From Croceimicrobium sp965228705 (lineage in GTDB: Bacteria > Bacteroidota > Bacteroidia > Flavobacteriales > Schleiferiaceae): a stretch of 64,000 nucleotides of DNA. The notes under the pieces were generated by a model. The model saw only the letters and a list, made by a program, of their open reading frames with translations. It made no database searches and was not told where the DNA came from. The stretch spans positions 3,596,001 through 3,660,000 of the forward strand of contig NZ_OZ245832.1 in assembly GCF_965228705.1 (NCBI RefSeq), in the 5' to 3' direction. Shown here one piece after another: positions 1-8,545 of the stretch. Numbering within the stretch: the first letter of the stretch is position 1; every line of letters begins with the position of its first letter. The position numbers were made by a program, and so were the translations under genes.

Positions 1-449
1 GTGCAGCTTTGGGGGCTGGCAGCAGAGCTGGACTCGAATTGAAGAGCTGGGCCATTTACCTTGGGAGCAGTAAAAAAGCGGATCACTATATCTGAATCAG
101 GTACTGCGGAACATCGAATCTGCCAAGCTAGGATTTGCTTTTCAAAAGGGTTTAAAACAAAGGTTTGACGATCCTTGATGTCATCTTCATTATGCTGATC
201 ATCCATGGCCTGCCATTCTTGCCAACCATCTTTGGTCTTATATCGGATGTCGAGCTCAAAGGGCTTTTTAGCGAAGCTATAAGCTGATATGCCTAAAAAG
301 GCATAATTACTCTTCGGCCATTCAAAGCTTTCCGAAATGAATTCTTCGCGAGCAAGTTCATGGAAATTAGAGGGCTTTAATTTTAGAGAATGGCTTTCTT
401 GGGCTATTAGAGAATAAGAAAGCAGGAGCAAGCTTAGGATTCTTAGCAT
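1..449 (-). CDS. Secreted protein, N-terminal part; possible N-acetylmuramoyl-L-alanine amidase
   Basis: An open frame begins at ATG 449-447 and runs off the left edge (149 codons visible). It starts with a hydrophobic signal peptide (LLLLSYSLIAQ). The middle holds a Trp-rich stretch (KDGWQEWQAMDDQ), and the visible end is a small-residue segment leading to PQSC. This layout resembles the beta-rich N-terminal domain of some secreted peptidoglycan amidases, whose catalytic domain would lie outside the window. The functional call is inference from that resemblance only; the frame and signal peptide are seen directly. Confidence 0.5.
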   Translation of the reverse strand, partial: MLRILSLLLLSYSLIAQESHSLKLKPSNFHELAREEFISESFEWPKSNYAFLGISAYSFAKKPFELDIRYKTKDGWQEWQAMDDQHNEDDIKDRQTFVLNPFEKQILAWQIRCSAVPDSDIVIRFFTAPKVNGPALQFESSSAASPQSC

Positions 450-621
450 GAGCTAAAAGTACATTTTATTGAGGTTTAGGAGCAGTTTAAAGTGCATAAT
501 CAGCCTTGACATTTTCGATTAAATAGGAGAGCGGACCTTTTACTAATTGACTTTCCAATTTCATGCTATTCTCTGGCATTTCAGGGAACTTTATGCCGTA
601 TTCTCTATACAAAAGATTATT

Positions 622-2964
622 ATGCGGCTAAGATTAATCCTGTTGAGCTTTTTATGTAATGTCAGTCTCTTCGCACAAAATCACTTACAAGTTACCATTC
701 AACATAATGGACAAGTAGTTCCCGACTGTCTTGTTTTTTATGGTCGATCTTGGGGTGGTTCATCCAGTACCTCGACACTGTCTACACTTTCATGGGTATA
801 TAGTGACACTGCCGGCATAGCACATATTCCATTATCAAGTTTTAACGGATCGGATACAGTGGCATATGCGGCATTTCAGTGTCAAGGTCAAATGGCATTT
901 GCTGAAACTTATTTATCCGGAACCGCAGCGAACTACTGGGATACTCTTGCTTTATCCTGTTTGGTTGACACCTGTGCTAGTATAGAGTTTGTGGAATCAA
1001 ATCCCTGGAATCAGACTTTATCCTATCAAGCTTTAAGGCTGAGGGGAAATGTGAATCATTTTAATGCTAATGCAATGTGGGTGTTTCAGAATGATACCCT
1101 CTCCGGATCGCAAGGAAGCTATTTTTATGGCGCAAGTACATTTAACCAGTATTGCGTTAAAGCCTCGCAGTTTTGCCCTTTTAAGTGCGAAAATTTAAGC
1201 CTAAACTCGGCTGGACCTGCAAGAGGTATTGTGCAAGCTCGGATATACATTTACCATAATAGTAATGCTTTAGCTGATCAAAATGTCTTTTTCACTAAAC
1301 GGAACCCAAGCTTGTTATTTGGCCCTGGTGGTCTTGGCGAAAAGCCTCAATACACGGAGTTTTCGGATGCTACAGGATTGGTGAATTTTGGTAATCAAAG
1401 TACTCAACCAGGTGATAGTGTATTCATAAGTACTTTTAATGCTGCTGGTCAATTGGAGCTAATAGGTACTGCCATAAACTCAGGTTTTCAACAATGGCAG
1501 GATACACTTTACCTTAGTTCAGTGCCCAGCACTTGCCAGGCATTAAGTTTTCATGCGTTTGATCCTTGGGCAGCTGAATTGGAATTAAGCATGGTTCCAT
1601 TTCGGAAGAAATCAAACAGTTCATCGGTGTATCCTTTATGGACACTTAATAGCCAGTCTGCCAGTGGAGCAACTGTGCGTTTGCCTTGGAATGGTGCAAC
1701 AGTGGCTAATTACTGTTTAAGCGCGGATTTGTCTTGTGCCAGTATTTGTGATACGACTTCACCTCGAAATACAAATGGTACACCGGGTCAGGGGTCCATT
1801 CGAATCTATCTAAGTCACCAAGGGCAGCTCTTAAAAGGAGCTAGTGTATTTCTTTATAAAGGTTCTGGAGCAAATTCCGGGTCTTTTCGGGGCGACTGGC
1901 CAGGTAATTATAATGCACATGGCTATACGAATGCTCAAGGATTTGTGGATTTTACTTTAAGCGGTTTATCGGCAGGCGATAGTGTGGTGTGGAGAAGTGA
2001 AGATTGTAATGGCATTATTGTCGGGAGCCTGGAATTAGCTTTTGGTGCAAATCAGAACCTAAGCCTAACGGATAGCTTACAATTTAGCTGTTTAGCAGAT
2101 GATTGTACAGCTTATCCCAAGGTAGATGCAAAGGGACCTTATTTAGTTTGTGAATCAGTATTGTATTGGAATCCCGCAGTTCATCCTGGGCCTGGGACCT
2201 TGGTTCATCAATGGAGCATTTCAAATCAAAACCTCTCTGGTCCGAAAGACTCAGTATTGCTGTCTGTTTTTAATGGAAATCTACCGAATCAATTTGTGTA
2301 TCGGGCTTATGACTCATGTGGTACAAAAGCTGGATTGGTAAATTATGTAAACAACAATCAAAGACCGGTTATTTGTAATGCAGCCTTTTATGTGGATACT
2401 GCTTTGGCTTTGCAGGGAGGAAACACCTTGTTTGTTTACAATAACTCTTCGTATTCTTCAAATGGAAGTAATCCACAGTATTTCTGGGATTTTGGAGACG
2501 GGGCAAGCTCAACGGCAGCCTTTCCATCGCATAGCTATGGGGGTAACGGACCTTATCAGTTGTGCTTGAGAATTAAAGTTCAGGATTCTTTGGGTATTGA
2601 TTCCTGCGAATCTCAAGTTTGCAGAATGATAGCTTTGGATAGTGCTGGGAACTTTGTTTTCAAAAGAGCTAGTCAAGGTTTTACCTTGAATATCCTGGAT
2701 CCGAAAGTAGGTTTGCCAAATTTCAAGGAAGAGCGGCAGACATTTAGCTTGTATCCTAATCCTGTAGAAGGATCTGACTTAAGGCTTTATTGGGATGCTG
2801 AGGCAGAGCTAAGTCTCACTTTTTTCGAGTTAAGTGGTGCAAAGGTTATGGAATATAGAAACTTGGAGAGCGGAGAGCGATTAGCAGAATTAAAACCCGG
2901 GCTTTATTTGATGCAGGTTAAAATGGGAGAGATCAACCATTACCAGAGAATTCAGGTTCGGTAA
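622..2964 (+). CDS. T9SS-secreted protein with three repeated beta modules and a PKD domain
   Basis: 780 residues from ATG 622. I prefer this start to the upstream one at 547 because a clean signal peptide (LRLILLSFLCNVSLFAQ) begins there. Three related modules of about 170 residues follow, each opening with an I-x-hydrophobic-x-H strand and ending in Cys-containing strands. A PKD-like domain (FWDFGDG, then SHSYGG) follows at about residues 610-670. The last 75 residues form a type A T9SS sorting domain (FSLYPNPV, then KPGLYLMQV). It should be exported, cleaved and attached to or released from the surface. I cannot assign a binding target. Confidence 0.85.
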   Translation: MRLRLILLSFLCNVSLFAQNHLQVTIQHNGQVVPDCLVFYGRSWGGSSSTSTLSTLSWVYSDTAGIAHIPLSSFNGSDTVAYAAFQCQGQMAFAETYLSGTAANYWDTLALSCLVDTCASIEFVESNPWNQTLSYQALRLRGNVNHFNANAMWVFQNDTLSGSQGSYFYGASTFNQYCVKASQFCPFKCENLSLNSAGPARGIVQARIYIYHNSNALADQNVFFTKRNPSLLFGPGGLGEKPQYTEFSDATGLVNFGNQSTQPGDSVFISTFNAAGQLELIGTAINSGFQQWQDTLYLSSVPSTCQALSFHAFDPWAAELELSMVPFRKKSNSSSVYPLWTLNSQSASGATVRLPWNGATVANYCLSADLSCASICDTTSPRNTNGTPGQGSIRIYLSHQGQLLKGASVFLYKGSGANSGSFRGDWPGNYNAHGYTNAQGFVDFTLSGLSAGDSVVWRSEDCNGIIVGSLELAFGANQNLSLTDSLQFSCLADDCTAYPKVDAKGPYLVCESVLYWNPAVHPGPGTLVHQWSISNQNLSGPKDSVLLSVFNGNLPNQFVYRAYDSCGTKAGLVNYVNNNQRPVICNAAFYVDTALALQGGNTLFVYNNSSYSSNGSNPQYFWDFGDGASSTAAFPSHSYGGNGPYQLCLRIKVQDSLGIDSCESQVCRMIALDSAGNFVFKRASQGFTLNILDPKVGLPNFKEERQTFSLYPNPVEGSDLRLYWDAEAELSLTFFELSGAKVMEYRNLESGERLAELKPGLYLMQVKMGEINHYQRIQVR

Positions 2965-2970
2965 AAAATA

Positions 2971-3003
2971 GAAAGGCCCCGAATCTACATTCGAGGCCTT
3001 TCC
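2971..3003. terminator. Bidirectional terminator hairpin
   Basis: An inverted repeat (gaaaggcc, then a loop, then ggcctttc) lies between two convergent genes. It has A-rich sequence on its left and a short T tract on its right, so it could end transcripts from both sides. Confidence 0.7.
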
Positions 3004-3023
3004 GATGAAACCCACAATTTGCT

Positions 3024-3536
3024 CTAAATGAACAACAAATGTGTATTTTCTCCCTGGGCGCGATTGTAGAAGTCTCCAACGGTAATCACATCAGAAATTT
3101 CATCTACTAAATCTTCGCGTTCAAGGTGGAACATGTCCATCGCTAGTTTGCAAGCCCAGAGTTTAGCTCCGGAGGCTTCCAGTATTTCGATGAATTCACC
3201 TACCGGAGGAATATCCAATTTCTCCATTTCCTTTTTCATCATATTGGTGGCAAAGGATTCCATTCCCGGTAAACCTCCTAAAAGAGTGGGGATGTGCATG
3301 GCCGGGTTTCCTACGGTGGCTACATGCAGATGTTCCAGTTTTTTCTTCTGAACGGCTTCTAGGCCGAAGAAAGTGAAGAAAATTTCTGCTTCGATACCTT
3401 CCATACGGGCGCCGTTGGCCAGGATGAAGCAGGCGTATACGTTGTCGATGGTCGCCTTAGAAAGGATGAGCATCATTTTTTTAACGCGGGCATCTTTGTT
3501 TACTTCCGCGGGATTATCCATTGTCTTGGGGTCCAT
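3024..3536 (-). CDS. DsrE/DsrF-family sulfur-carrier-like protein
   Basis: 170 residues with a DsrE-type alpha/beta fold: a first strand (VKKMMLILSKATIDN) and a conserved Cys near residue 129 (KLWACKLAMDMF) placed as in DsrE2-like sulfurtransferases. Proteins of this family carry persulfide sulfur between enzymes in the cytoplasm. It is the last gene of a three-gene operon after a flavoprotein of the sulfide:quinone oxidoreductase family and a DsrC/TusE-like protein. That context suggests handling of sulfane sulfur released by sulfide oxidation. The family is clear; the exact partner is inferred. Confidence 0.8.
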   Translation of the reverse strand: MDPKTMDNPAEVNKDARVKKMMLILSKATIDNVYACFILANGARMEGIEAEIFFTFFGLEAVQKKKLEHLHVATVGNPAMHIPTLLGGLPGMESFATNMMKKEMEKLDIPPVGEFIEILEASGAKLWACKLAMDMFHLEREDLVDEISDVITVGDFYNRAQGENTHLLFI

Positions 3537-3548
3537 GATCTTTCGTTT

Positions 3549-3857
3549 TTAGATGCAACTTGCAGGTTTGGGAATTCCGGCGATGCGACTGGCTTTTTTA
3601 AGCGGTCCGCCGGGGAATAAAGCATAAAACTGCTTGATGTCTACAACCCCGCTTTTTCCCACCTTGCGAATGCTAAGTGGTACTTCGTTGCGATATTGTT
3701 CTTGTAAGTACTCAATTACTGGCCAGTGGCCATCAGTGAGTTCAATGCCCTCTTCCTGGGCGATTTGAGCGGCTACCTCTTTGTTCCATTGTTTTAAATC
3801 AGTGAGGTACCCTTCGTTGTTGAGGTCAATAATTTGACCGGCAATTGTGGCTTCCAT
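3549..3857 (-). CDS. tusE: DsrC/TusE-family sulfur relay protein
   Basis: 102 residues, the usual length for DsrC/TusE. The C-terminal arm ends in IPKPASCI, with the penultimate Cys that carries sulfur. The second Cys found 11 residues upstream in dissimilatory DsrC is Ser here (KKASRIAG). That makes it a one-cysteine, TusE-type carrier, which cannot form the intramolecular trisulfide of true DsrC. It lies 11 nt downstream of the flavoprotein gene and 12 nt upstream of the DsrE-like gene, so co-transcription is likely. A role in sulfide oxidation rather than tRNA thiolation is inferred from the neighbours. Confidence 0.82.
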   Translation of the reverse strand: MEATIAGQIIDLNNEGYLTDLKQWNKEVAAQIAQEEGIELTDGHWPVIEYLQEQYRNEVPLSIRKVGKSGVVDIKQFYALFPGGPLKKASRIAGIPKPASCI

Positions 3858-3868
3858 GGCTTTTGTTT

Positions 3869-5113
3869 TTAAACGTTTGCTTCTTCAAAATTTTTACCGG
3901 CTTCGTTCATTTTAGAGCTAACAAAGGGGATATGCTTGCCGGTAATAAGCATATTCCAGTAAATCCATTTAAAGGCCATCTTACCCATGTGGTTCATACG
4001 GCTCTCCTTCAGGAGATTTAAAGGACCTACTCCAGGGATGGGGAAGGTGCCACTCACAGGTTGATGGGTATAATTAAAGTCGATCAGGAGGGCCTTGCCA
4101 TGTCCGGTTTCAACAAAACAATTGGCATGGCCGTCAAATTCATCGAGTAATTCTTTCCCCTTAATAAAGCGCAGTACATTTTCTAAGAGAATCTCGCCTT
4201 CGAAGTGTGCTACAGAGCCCGCTTTAGAGGCAGGTAGATTGGTAGCATCGCCAATCACAAAAATGTTTTCCTTGGCTTTACTTTGCAAGGTGCCTTTATG
4301 GGTAGGGATGAAGTTCAGTTCATCGCCCAATCCGCTTCGTTCTACATAGTCGGCGCCTTTATTGGTAGGGATGGTAACTAACAGATCATAGCTTACTTCT
4401 CTGCCTTCGTAATCGGTGATTACCTTTCTTTCTCCATCCAGGCTCATGATATTGAAGTTGGGAATCACCTCGATTCCTTTTTCTTCCAGTAGGTGACCAA
4501 GATGGGCACTGGCTACGGGTTTGGTGAAGGCACCATCCATTGGCGTTACAAAGGAGATTTTTACTTTATCACGAATCCCTCTTTGCTCAAAATAAGCATC
4601 GGCTAAGAAGGTGAATTCCAATGGCGCAACCGGACATTTAATCGGCATCTCGGTAATGTGAACGGCTAAATGTCCACCTTCCCAGTTTTTAAGTTTTTCA
4701 TGAAGTTTTACTGCTCCATCTAAGGTGTAAAAGTCGAAAACAGACTTATGCCAGTGATCGCCTAGCATTCCGTCAATTTCTTCCGGAGCAATGTCGGTGC
4801 CGGTGGCAATGATTAATACATCGTAGTCCAATACTCGGCTGTCTTCGAGATAAACCCGATTGTGATCGGCATCTACTTTTAAGATACTTTGTTGAATGTA
4901 TTCAGCACGCTCGGGAATGAATTGCTGTATGGGTTTGATGATATCTTCTTCCTTATAAGTCCCAAAAGGGATAAAAAGATATCCGGGCTGGTAGTGGTGA
5001 ATCTTACGTTGATCTACAATGCGGATTCTCCAGTCGTCTGGAAGGCGTTTAGCCAGATGATTACTCATCATAGTTCCGGCGGTTCCGGCGCCTAAAATCA
5101 CTAAATCTTTCAT
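3869..5113 (-). CDS. sqr: Sulfide:quinone oxidoreductase family flavoprotein
   Basis: 414 residues. The N-terminal FAD-binding motif is GAGTAGTMMSN, followed by a DYDVLIIATGTDIAP segment and a second FAD contact (IFVIGDATNLPASKAG). One conserved Cys sits in KCPVAPLEFTF. The C-terminal part (KMAFKWIYWNML) is amphipathic, as expected for the membrane-facing tail of SQR. These enzymes oxidise sulfide to sulfane sulfur and pass electrons to quinone. Only two Cys are obvious, which fits a divergent (type III-like) subfamily. It is the first gene of the sulfur operon; any promoter lies in the 208 bp before the divergent gene at 5322. Confidence 0.82.
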   Translation of the reverse strand: MKDLVILGAGTAGTMMSNHLAKRLPDDWRIRIVDQRKIHHYQPGYLFIPFGTYKEEDIIKPIQQFIPERAEYIQQSILKVDADHNRVYLEDSRVLDYDVLIIATGTDIAPEEIDGMLGDHWHKSVFDFYTLDGAVKLHEKLKNWEGGHLAVHITEMPIKCPVAPLEFTFLADAYFEQRGIRDKVKISFVTPMDGAFTKPVASAHLGHLLEEKGIEVIPNFNIMSLDGERKVITDYEGREVSYDLLVTIPTNKGADYVERSGLGDELNFIPTHKGTLQSKAKENIFVIGDATNLPASKAGSVAHFEGEILLENVLRFIKGKELLDEFDGHANCFVETGHGKALLIDFNYTHQPVSGTFPIPGVGPLNLLKESRMNHMGKMAFKWIYWNMLITGKHIPFVSSKMNEAGKNFEEANV

Positions 5114-5321
5114 GACTTATGGGTTTCATTTACTACAGTAAAGGTCCCCAGTATCCCATGGAAAAAGTATGATAAAAGTTAGCTTTCGGCCTTTGGTGAC
5201 ATTAGTAACACAAGCTTTTTAACTTGTTTGCTGTTGTGGAAATTAATTCAAATTCAGAGCTTTAACAGGAAATTAAAGTCCTTCTTTTAAGAGGGTTTTT
5301 ATCTTTCCAGAAACAAAAGCT

Positions 5322-6164
5322 ATGCGATCAATATTACTCCTGTTTCTAGGCCTTGTCTCCAGCTCTTCTTTTGCTCAAAATGAAATATTCCCAAGAGTAT
5401 TTAATGCCGTTCAATTGGATGGGCATTTTGGTTCTGGTGAATGGGATTTGCAGGATTATGTAGCAATAGATATTACACCGAATGTGTATTCCAAGGTCTA
5501 TTATCAATATGATGATCAGAACCTCTACTTTGCTTTTACCGATCATTTAGGTGCCCAGTTCCGTTTTCCGGAAGTGCTTTTAGATTTAAATTTGGACCGT
5601 GATACGGCCTTTGCACCAGATGATTGGTGGTTCCATGTTTCAGCCACGGATTGCGAAAATCAAGGTGCTTATGGGGTCTATGATTCTTGTCAGGAGGTTC
5701 GTCCCAATTGGATAGGTATTCCTAATGCAAATGCCGCTTTTTACCCGGATACTTTCGAAATTGCCATTCCCTGGTCTACCTTAAACTATTACCCTCAGTC
5801 TGGAGATAGCATTGGAATTGCCTTTGTGAATACCAACACTACTTTCGAATGGTTTCATTGGCCTTTAATGGCTGATCATTTTCGACCGGATACCTGGGGG
5901 ACGATGATCTTTACCAGTTCCCTGAGTACAGGGGAAACGGAAGCTCAAACCTGGCAAATTTATCCACTACCTGCTACAGATCAGGTACAGGTCGAAAACT
6001 GGCAGCCTGAAATGGGAGATTTGGAATTAAGGGATATGAAAGGTTCTTTACTGAAGGTGTTTCATTATCAAAATGGCAATCGCCTGGAATTTGATTTGAA
6101 AGCAGGTATGTATTTATTGCGTTTCCCGAAGAGCGCTGAATCGCGTTATTTGATTATCGATTGA
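5322..6164 (+). CDS. Secreted CBM9-like domain protein with T9SS sorting domain
   Basis: 280 residues. A signal peptide (SILLLFLGLVSSSSFAQ) is followed by a single beta-sandwich resembling family 9 carbohydrate-binding or DOMON-like domains: NAVQLDGHFGSGEW opens it and LYFAFTD and FEIAIPWSTL are typical strands. The last 75 residues form a T9SS sorting domain (QIYPLPATDQVQVENW, then KAGMYLLRF). It is probably displayed at the surface or released. A ligand cannot be assigned. Its 3' end overlaps the convergent gene at 6154 by 11 bases. Confidence 0.75.
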   Translation: MRSILLLFLGLVSSSSFAQNEIFPRVFNAVQLDGHFGSGEWDLQDYVAIDITPNVYSKVYYQYDDQNLYFAFTDHLGAQFRFPEVLLDLNLDRDTAFAPDDWWFHVSATDCENQGAYGVYDSCQEVRPNWIGIPNANAAFYPDTFEIAIPWSTLNYYPQSGDSIGIAFVNTNTTFEWFHWPLMADHFRPDTWGTMIFTSSLSTGETEAQTWQIYPLPATDQVQVENWQPEMGDLELRDMKGSLLKVFHYQNGNRLEFDLKAGMYLLRFPKSAESRYLIID

Positions 6165-6729
6165 GCATTCGCCTTCGGATTTGCAGACCAAGGATTAAAC
6201 TAAAAGCAAAGGCCAGAGCAACAAAAAGCCAGGAGTTTAGGAGACTGGAATATTGATCGGCATCAAATTGATAGTTCGGCATTTGCCGGTTGGTATTAAA
6301 ACTTAAATCCCATTGGGGGATAAAATGTTGGTTCTCCTGATCCTCATAAAGTTCCAACATACAGTGGTTTTCCAGCCGCGCCATTTTGCCCTTCTCGAAA
6401 AGGAGTTCAAAATGCCCGGAATGTTGATGCCCTTCCGCCGGAAGGGTTCGCCACTTTAGTAAATTCAATACTTGATTTTCTTGATCAAATAGTTGGATAC
6501 TGTTCCGCAAGTAGAGCTCAAAGGCCTCAGCAATTAATAAGCTGTCTTTACTTAGCATAGCCTCCGGGAAGGCTTGGCTTACAGCTTTGCGGAAAGTCCA
6601 GGGCACCTCGGCTTCCATTCGAATGGCGGTGCTTTCAAAATAAATTGTGAAAAAGGCCCGGTCGGGGTCATGCGCCCGGGCCTTTTGGATTCCCAAGAGA
6701 ACTAAAGCTATTCCAAAGAAGACTTTCAT
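6154..6729 (-). CDS. Unrecognised secreted/membrane-anchored protein
   Basis: 191 residues with a signal peptide (VFFGIALVLLGIQKARAHD), a mainly beta ectodomain, and a C-terminal membrane helix (LLNSWLFVALAFAFSLILG) followed by RRR. The topology is a periplasmic domain with a cytoplasmic-side basic tail. It starts directly after the stop of the YHYH lipoprotein gene, so the two are probably co-transcribed. I do not recognise the family with confidence; small HupE-adjacent or DUF6702-like proteins are the nearest in appearance. Confidence 0.7.
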   Translation of the reverse strand: MKVFFGIALVLLGIQKARAHDPDRAFFTIYFESTAIRMEAEVPWTFRKAVSQAFPEAMLSKDSLLIAEAFELYLRNSIQLFDQENQVLNLLKWRTLPAEGHQHSGHFELLFEKGKMARLENHCMLELYEDQENQHFIPQWDLSFNTNRQMPNYQFDADQYSSLLNSWLFVALAFAFSLILGLQIRRRMLNR

Positions 6730-7677
6730 CTAAAAACCAAAACTACTGGAAGGACTTCCTTTTAAATAGCGGGGGATAGCCGGGAATTCGTCTGTTAATA
6801 CATAATAGTAAATGCCATCAGGGTATTCCGGAGTAATGCCATATCGGCCATTAGCTTCATCCAAACTGCCCAGGCCGTCTATATACTCATAATCATTGCT
6901 GTAAACACCGGTATAGGCTCCACAGGGTGCAGATTCGCCATCTCCGGGACGTTGTCCGGATTTTAAACGATAGCTGGACTGCATGGCCACTACTGCGGAG
7001 TTGCTATCTGCGGCATCGCTATAAGCGTATTTATAATAAACCGGAAAGCCATCGGCCGCAAAGCCAATTTGCTTCATTTCTGTAGGGTTGAGATTTAAAT
7101 CATCAAGATAAAGTTGAGGTTTGCCATGGTAATGATACTGGCCGCTGGGTTGCACGTGGGCATTATTACAGTCAAGGCCAATAGAAACATTGAGTGCCTC
7201 CAGGTTCCATTCCCAATTTACATCCGGACTCATAATTCCTTCATGGGGCCAGGGCTCTGCGGCAACTGGATCCAGTTCAACACCGTTGAATAGTATACCA
7301 AAGCGATATTGAGGTCCATTGGCCCCTAAGCAGGCGACCATAGATCCGGTGAGTTGAGGGTTTTGGCTAATGGTATAAGATTCATTTTGGGGAGAAACCG
7401 CATTGGGGTTCAAGGCACCGGGTACTTGACCAAAGAGTCCGACTTTATGGTCGGGGATGCTGTTGGCTGAAATCACCCAATTTCCATTGGAACTGCTAAT
7501 GCTTACTTGGTTAGTATAAGTAAGCGTTTGGGTACAATCGCCGCGACTATCGTCAAATTCGATATCGGAACTGCAATTGGAACTATTAGTTGCAGTAGTG
7601 TCATCATCTTCTGAGCAGGCTGAAATAAGAATTAAGAGGCTAAGGAGGGAGCTTAGTAGTTTGAGTTGATTCGTCAT
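6730..7677 (-). CDS. YHYH-domain lipoprotein
   Basis: 315 residues. It begins with a lipoprotein signal whose lipobox is LISACS, then a Thr/Ser/Asn linker. The YHYH domain is clear from GQYHYHGKPQ at about residues 186-195, and the following FAADGFPVYYKYAY is typical of the family. Function is not established for YHYH proteins; the His cluster suggests metal binding, but this is inference. It is followed without a gap by the membrane-anchored protein at 6154. Confidence 0.8.
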   Translation of the reverse strand: MTNQLKLLSSLLSLLILISACSEDDDTTATNSSNCSSDIEFDDSRGDCTQTLTYTNQVSISSSNGNWVISANSIPDHKVGLFGQVPGALNPNAVSPQNESYTISQNPQLTGSMVACLGANGPQYRFGILFNGVELDPVAAEPWPHEGIMSPDVNWEWNLEALNVSIGLDCNNAHVQPSGQYHYHGKPQLYLDDLNLNPTEMKQIGFAADGFPVYYKYAYSDAADSNSAVVAMQSSYRLKSGQRPGDGESAPCGAYTGVYSNDYEYIDGLGSLDEANGRYGITPEYPDGIYYYVLTDEFPAIPRYLKGSPSSSFGF

Positions 7678-7732
7678 AATTTGTACTTATGCTTTATACG
7701 ACTATGCAAATGCCAAGAGGTTTAATGCGCAG

Positions 7733-7775
7733 CAAAAAAAAAACCGTCTCGGTTTAATTGAGACGGCTTTTAGAC
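7733..7775 (-). terminator. Rho-independent terminator of the minus strand
   Basis: On the minus strand, GCCGTCTC, a loop and GAGACGG form a stem followed by ten T residues. It lies directly downstream of the gene ending at 7795. Confidence 0.75.
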
Positions 7776-7794
7776 GGGTGAAAATGATATAGTA

Positions 7795-8442
7795 TTAAGC
7801 TTTCTCGAAAGTTCGGAAAGAGAATTTATAGCCTTCGTAGGCGGCAATACCGTAGAATAAAATATCAATCGGAGAGAAATCATCCATCATCACTTCAAAA
7901 AGCAATCCGTAATCGATCATGCTTAATGTTTCAAAGAAGGTGCTTTGCAGTTCTTCCGAGGCAATGGCCACAATGCTAAAGATATTCCCCAGGAACACCG
8001 AAACTAAAGCAATGATCGCTCCGCTGATTCCGAAAATGGGATCAATACCCTTTCCAGCCTGGCGATTCATAAAGCCTACTCCAAAGCCAATGGCCAGAGC
8101 CATATAGCCGATTTGATATCCGGTAGCCACCGTTAAAGTAGCCCAAAGTATGGCACCTACTAAACCAGTACCAAGTGCGGCGGCTATACCTAAGCCCAGG
8201 TTTTGTTCTGAACGGTATTTTTCCAGTTCCTCTGGACTAAGAGTTACAGTTTCTGGTCCAACTACTTCGGGGCTGGCCTGTGATTGATGTAAGGCTGCCT
8301 TTTCCGGGCTTTCTACGAAGTCATCACAGTTGCCTTCAAATGCTGCGGGGGCACTGCTTAAGCTGCAGATGATTCCTTGTTGCAGATCCATTTTTTGATG
8401 TTCACATTGCTTGCAGAACACCAACCTTTCTTCTCGGGTCAT
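7795..8442 (-). CDS. Unrecognised membrane protein with N-terminal Cys cluster
   Basis: 215 residues. The first 40 residues hold four Cys (CKQC at 9-12, then C26 and C39), which look like a small zinc site. After an acidic linker come three or four hydrophobic helices (for example AAALGTGLVGAILWATLTVA). The pattern resembles small zinc-ribbon membrane proteins that are common and uncharacterised in Bacteroidota. It is monocistronic, with its own terminator. No function can be given. Confidence 0.7.
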   Translation of the reverse strand: MTREERLVFCKQCEHQKMDLQQGIICSLSSAPAAFEGNCDDFVESPEKAALHQSQASPEVVGPETVTLSPEELEKYRSEQNLGLGIAAALGTGLVGAILWATLTVATGYQIGYMALAIGFGVGFMNRQAGKGIDPIFGISGAIIALVSVFLGNIFSIVAIASEELQSTFFETLSMIDYGLLFEVMMDDFSPIDILFYGIAAYEGYKFSFRTFEKA

Positions 8443-8545
8443 ATTGGTTTTATTTGATTGAGACCCTAAAGATGCAAGAATTTGAGGAATTATAAGCGCC
8501 TGAAAATGTGGTAGGCAAAGATTTTTACCTAATAATAGTATGAGC

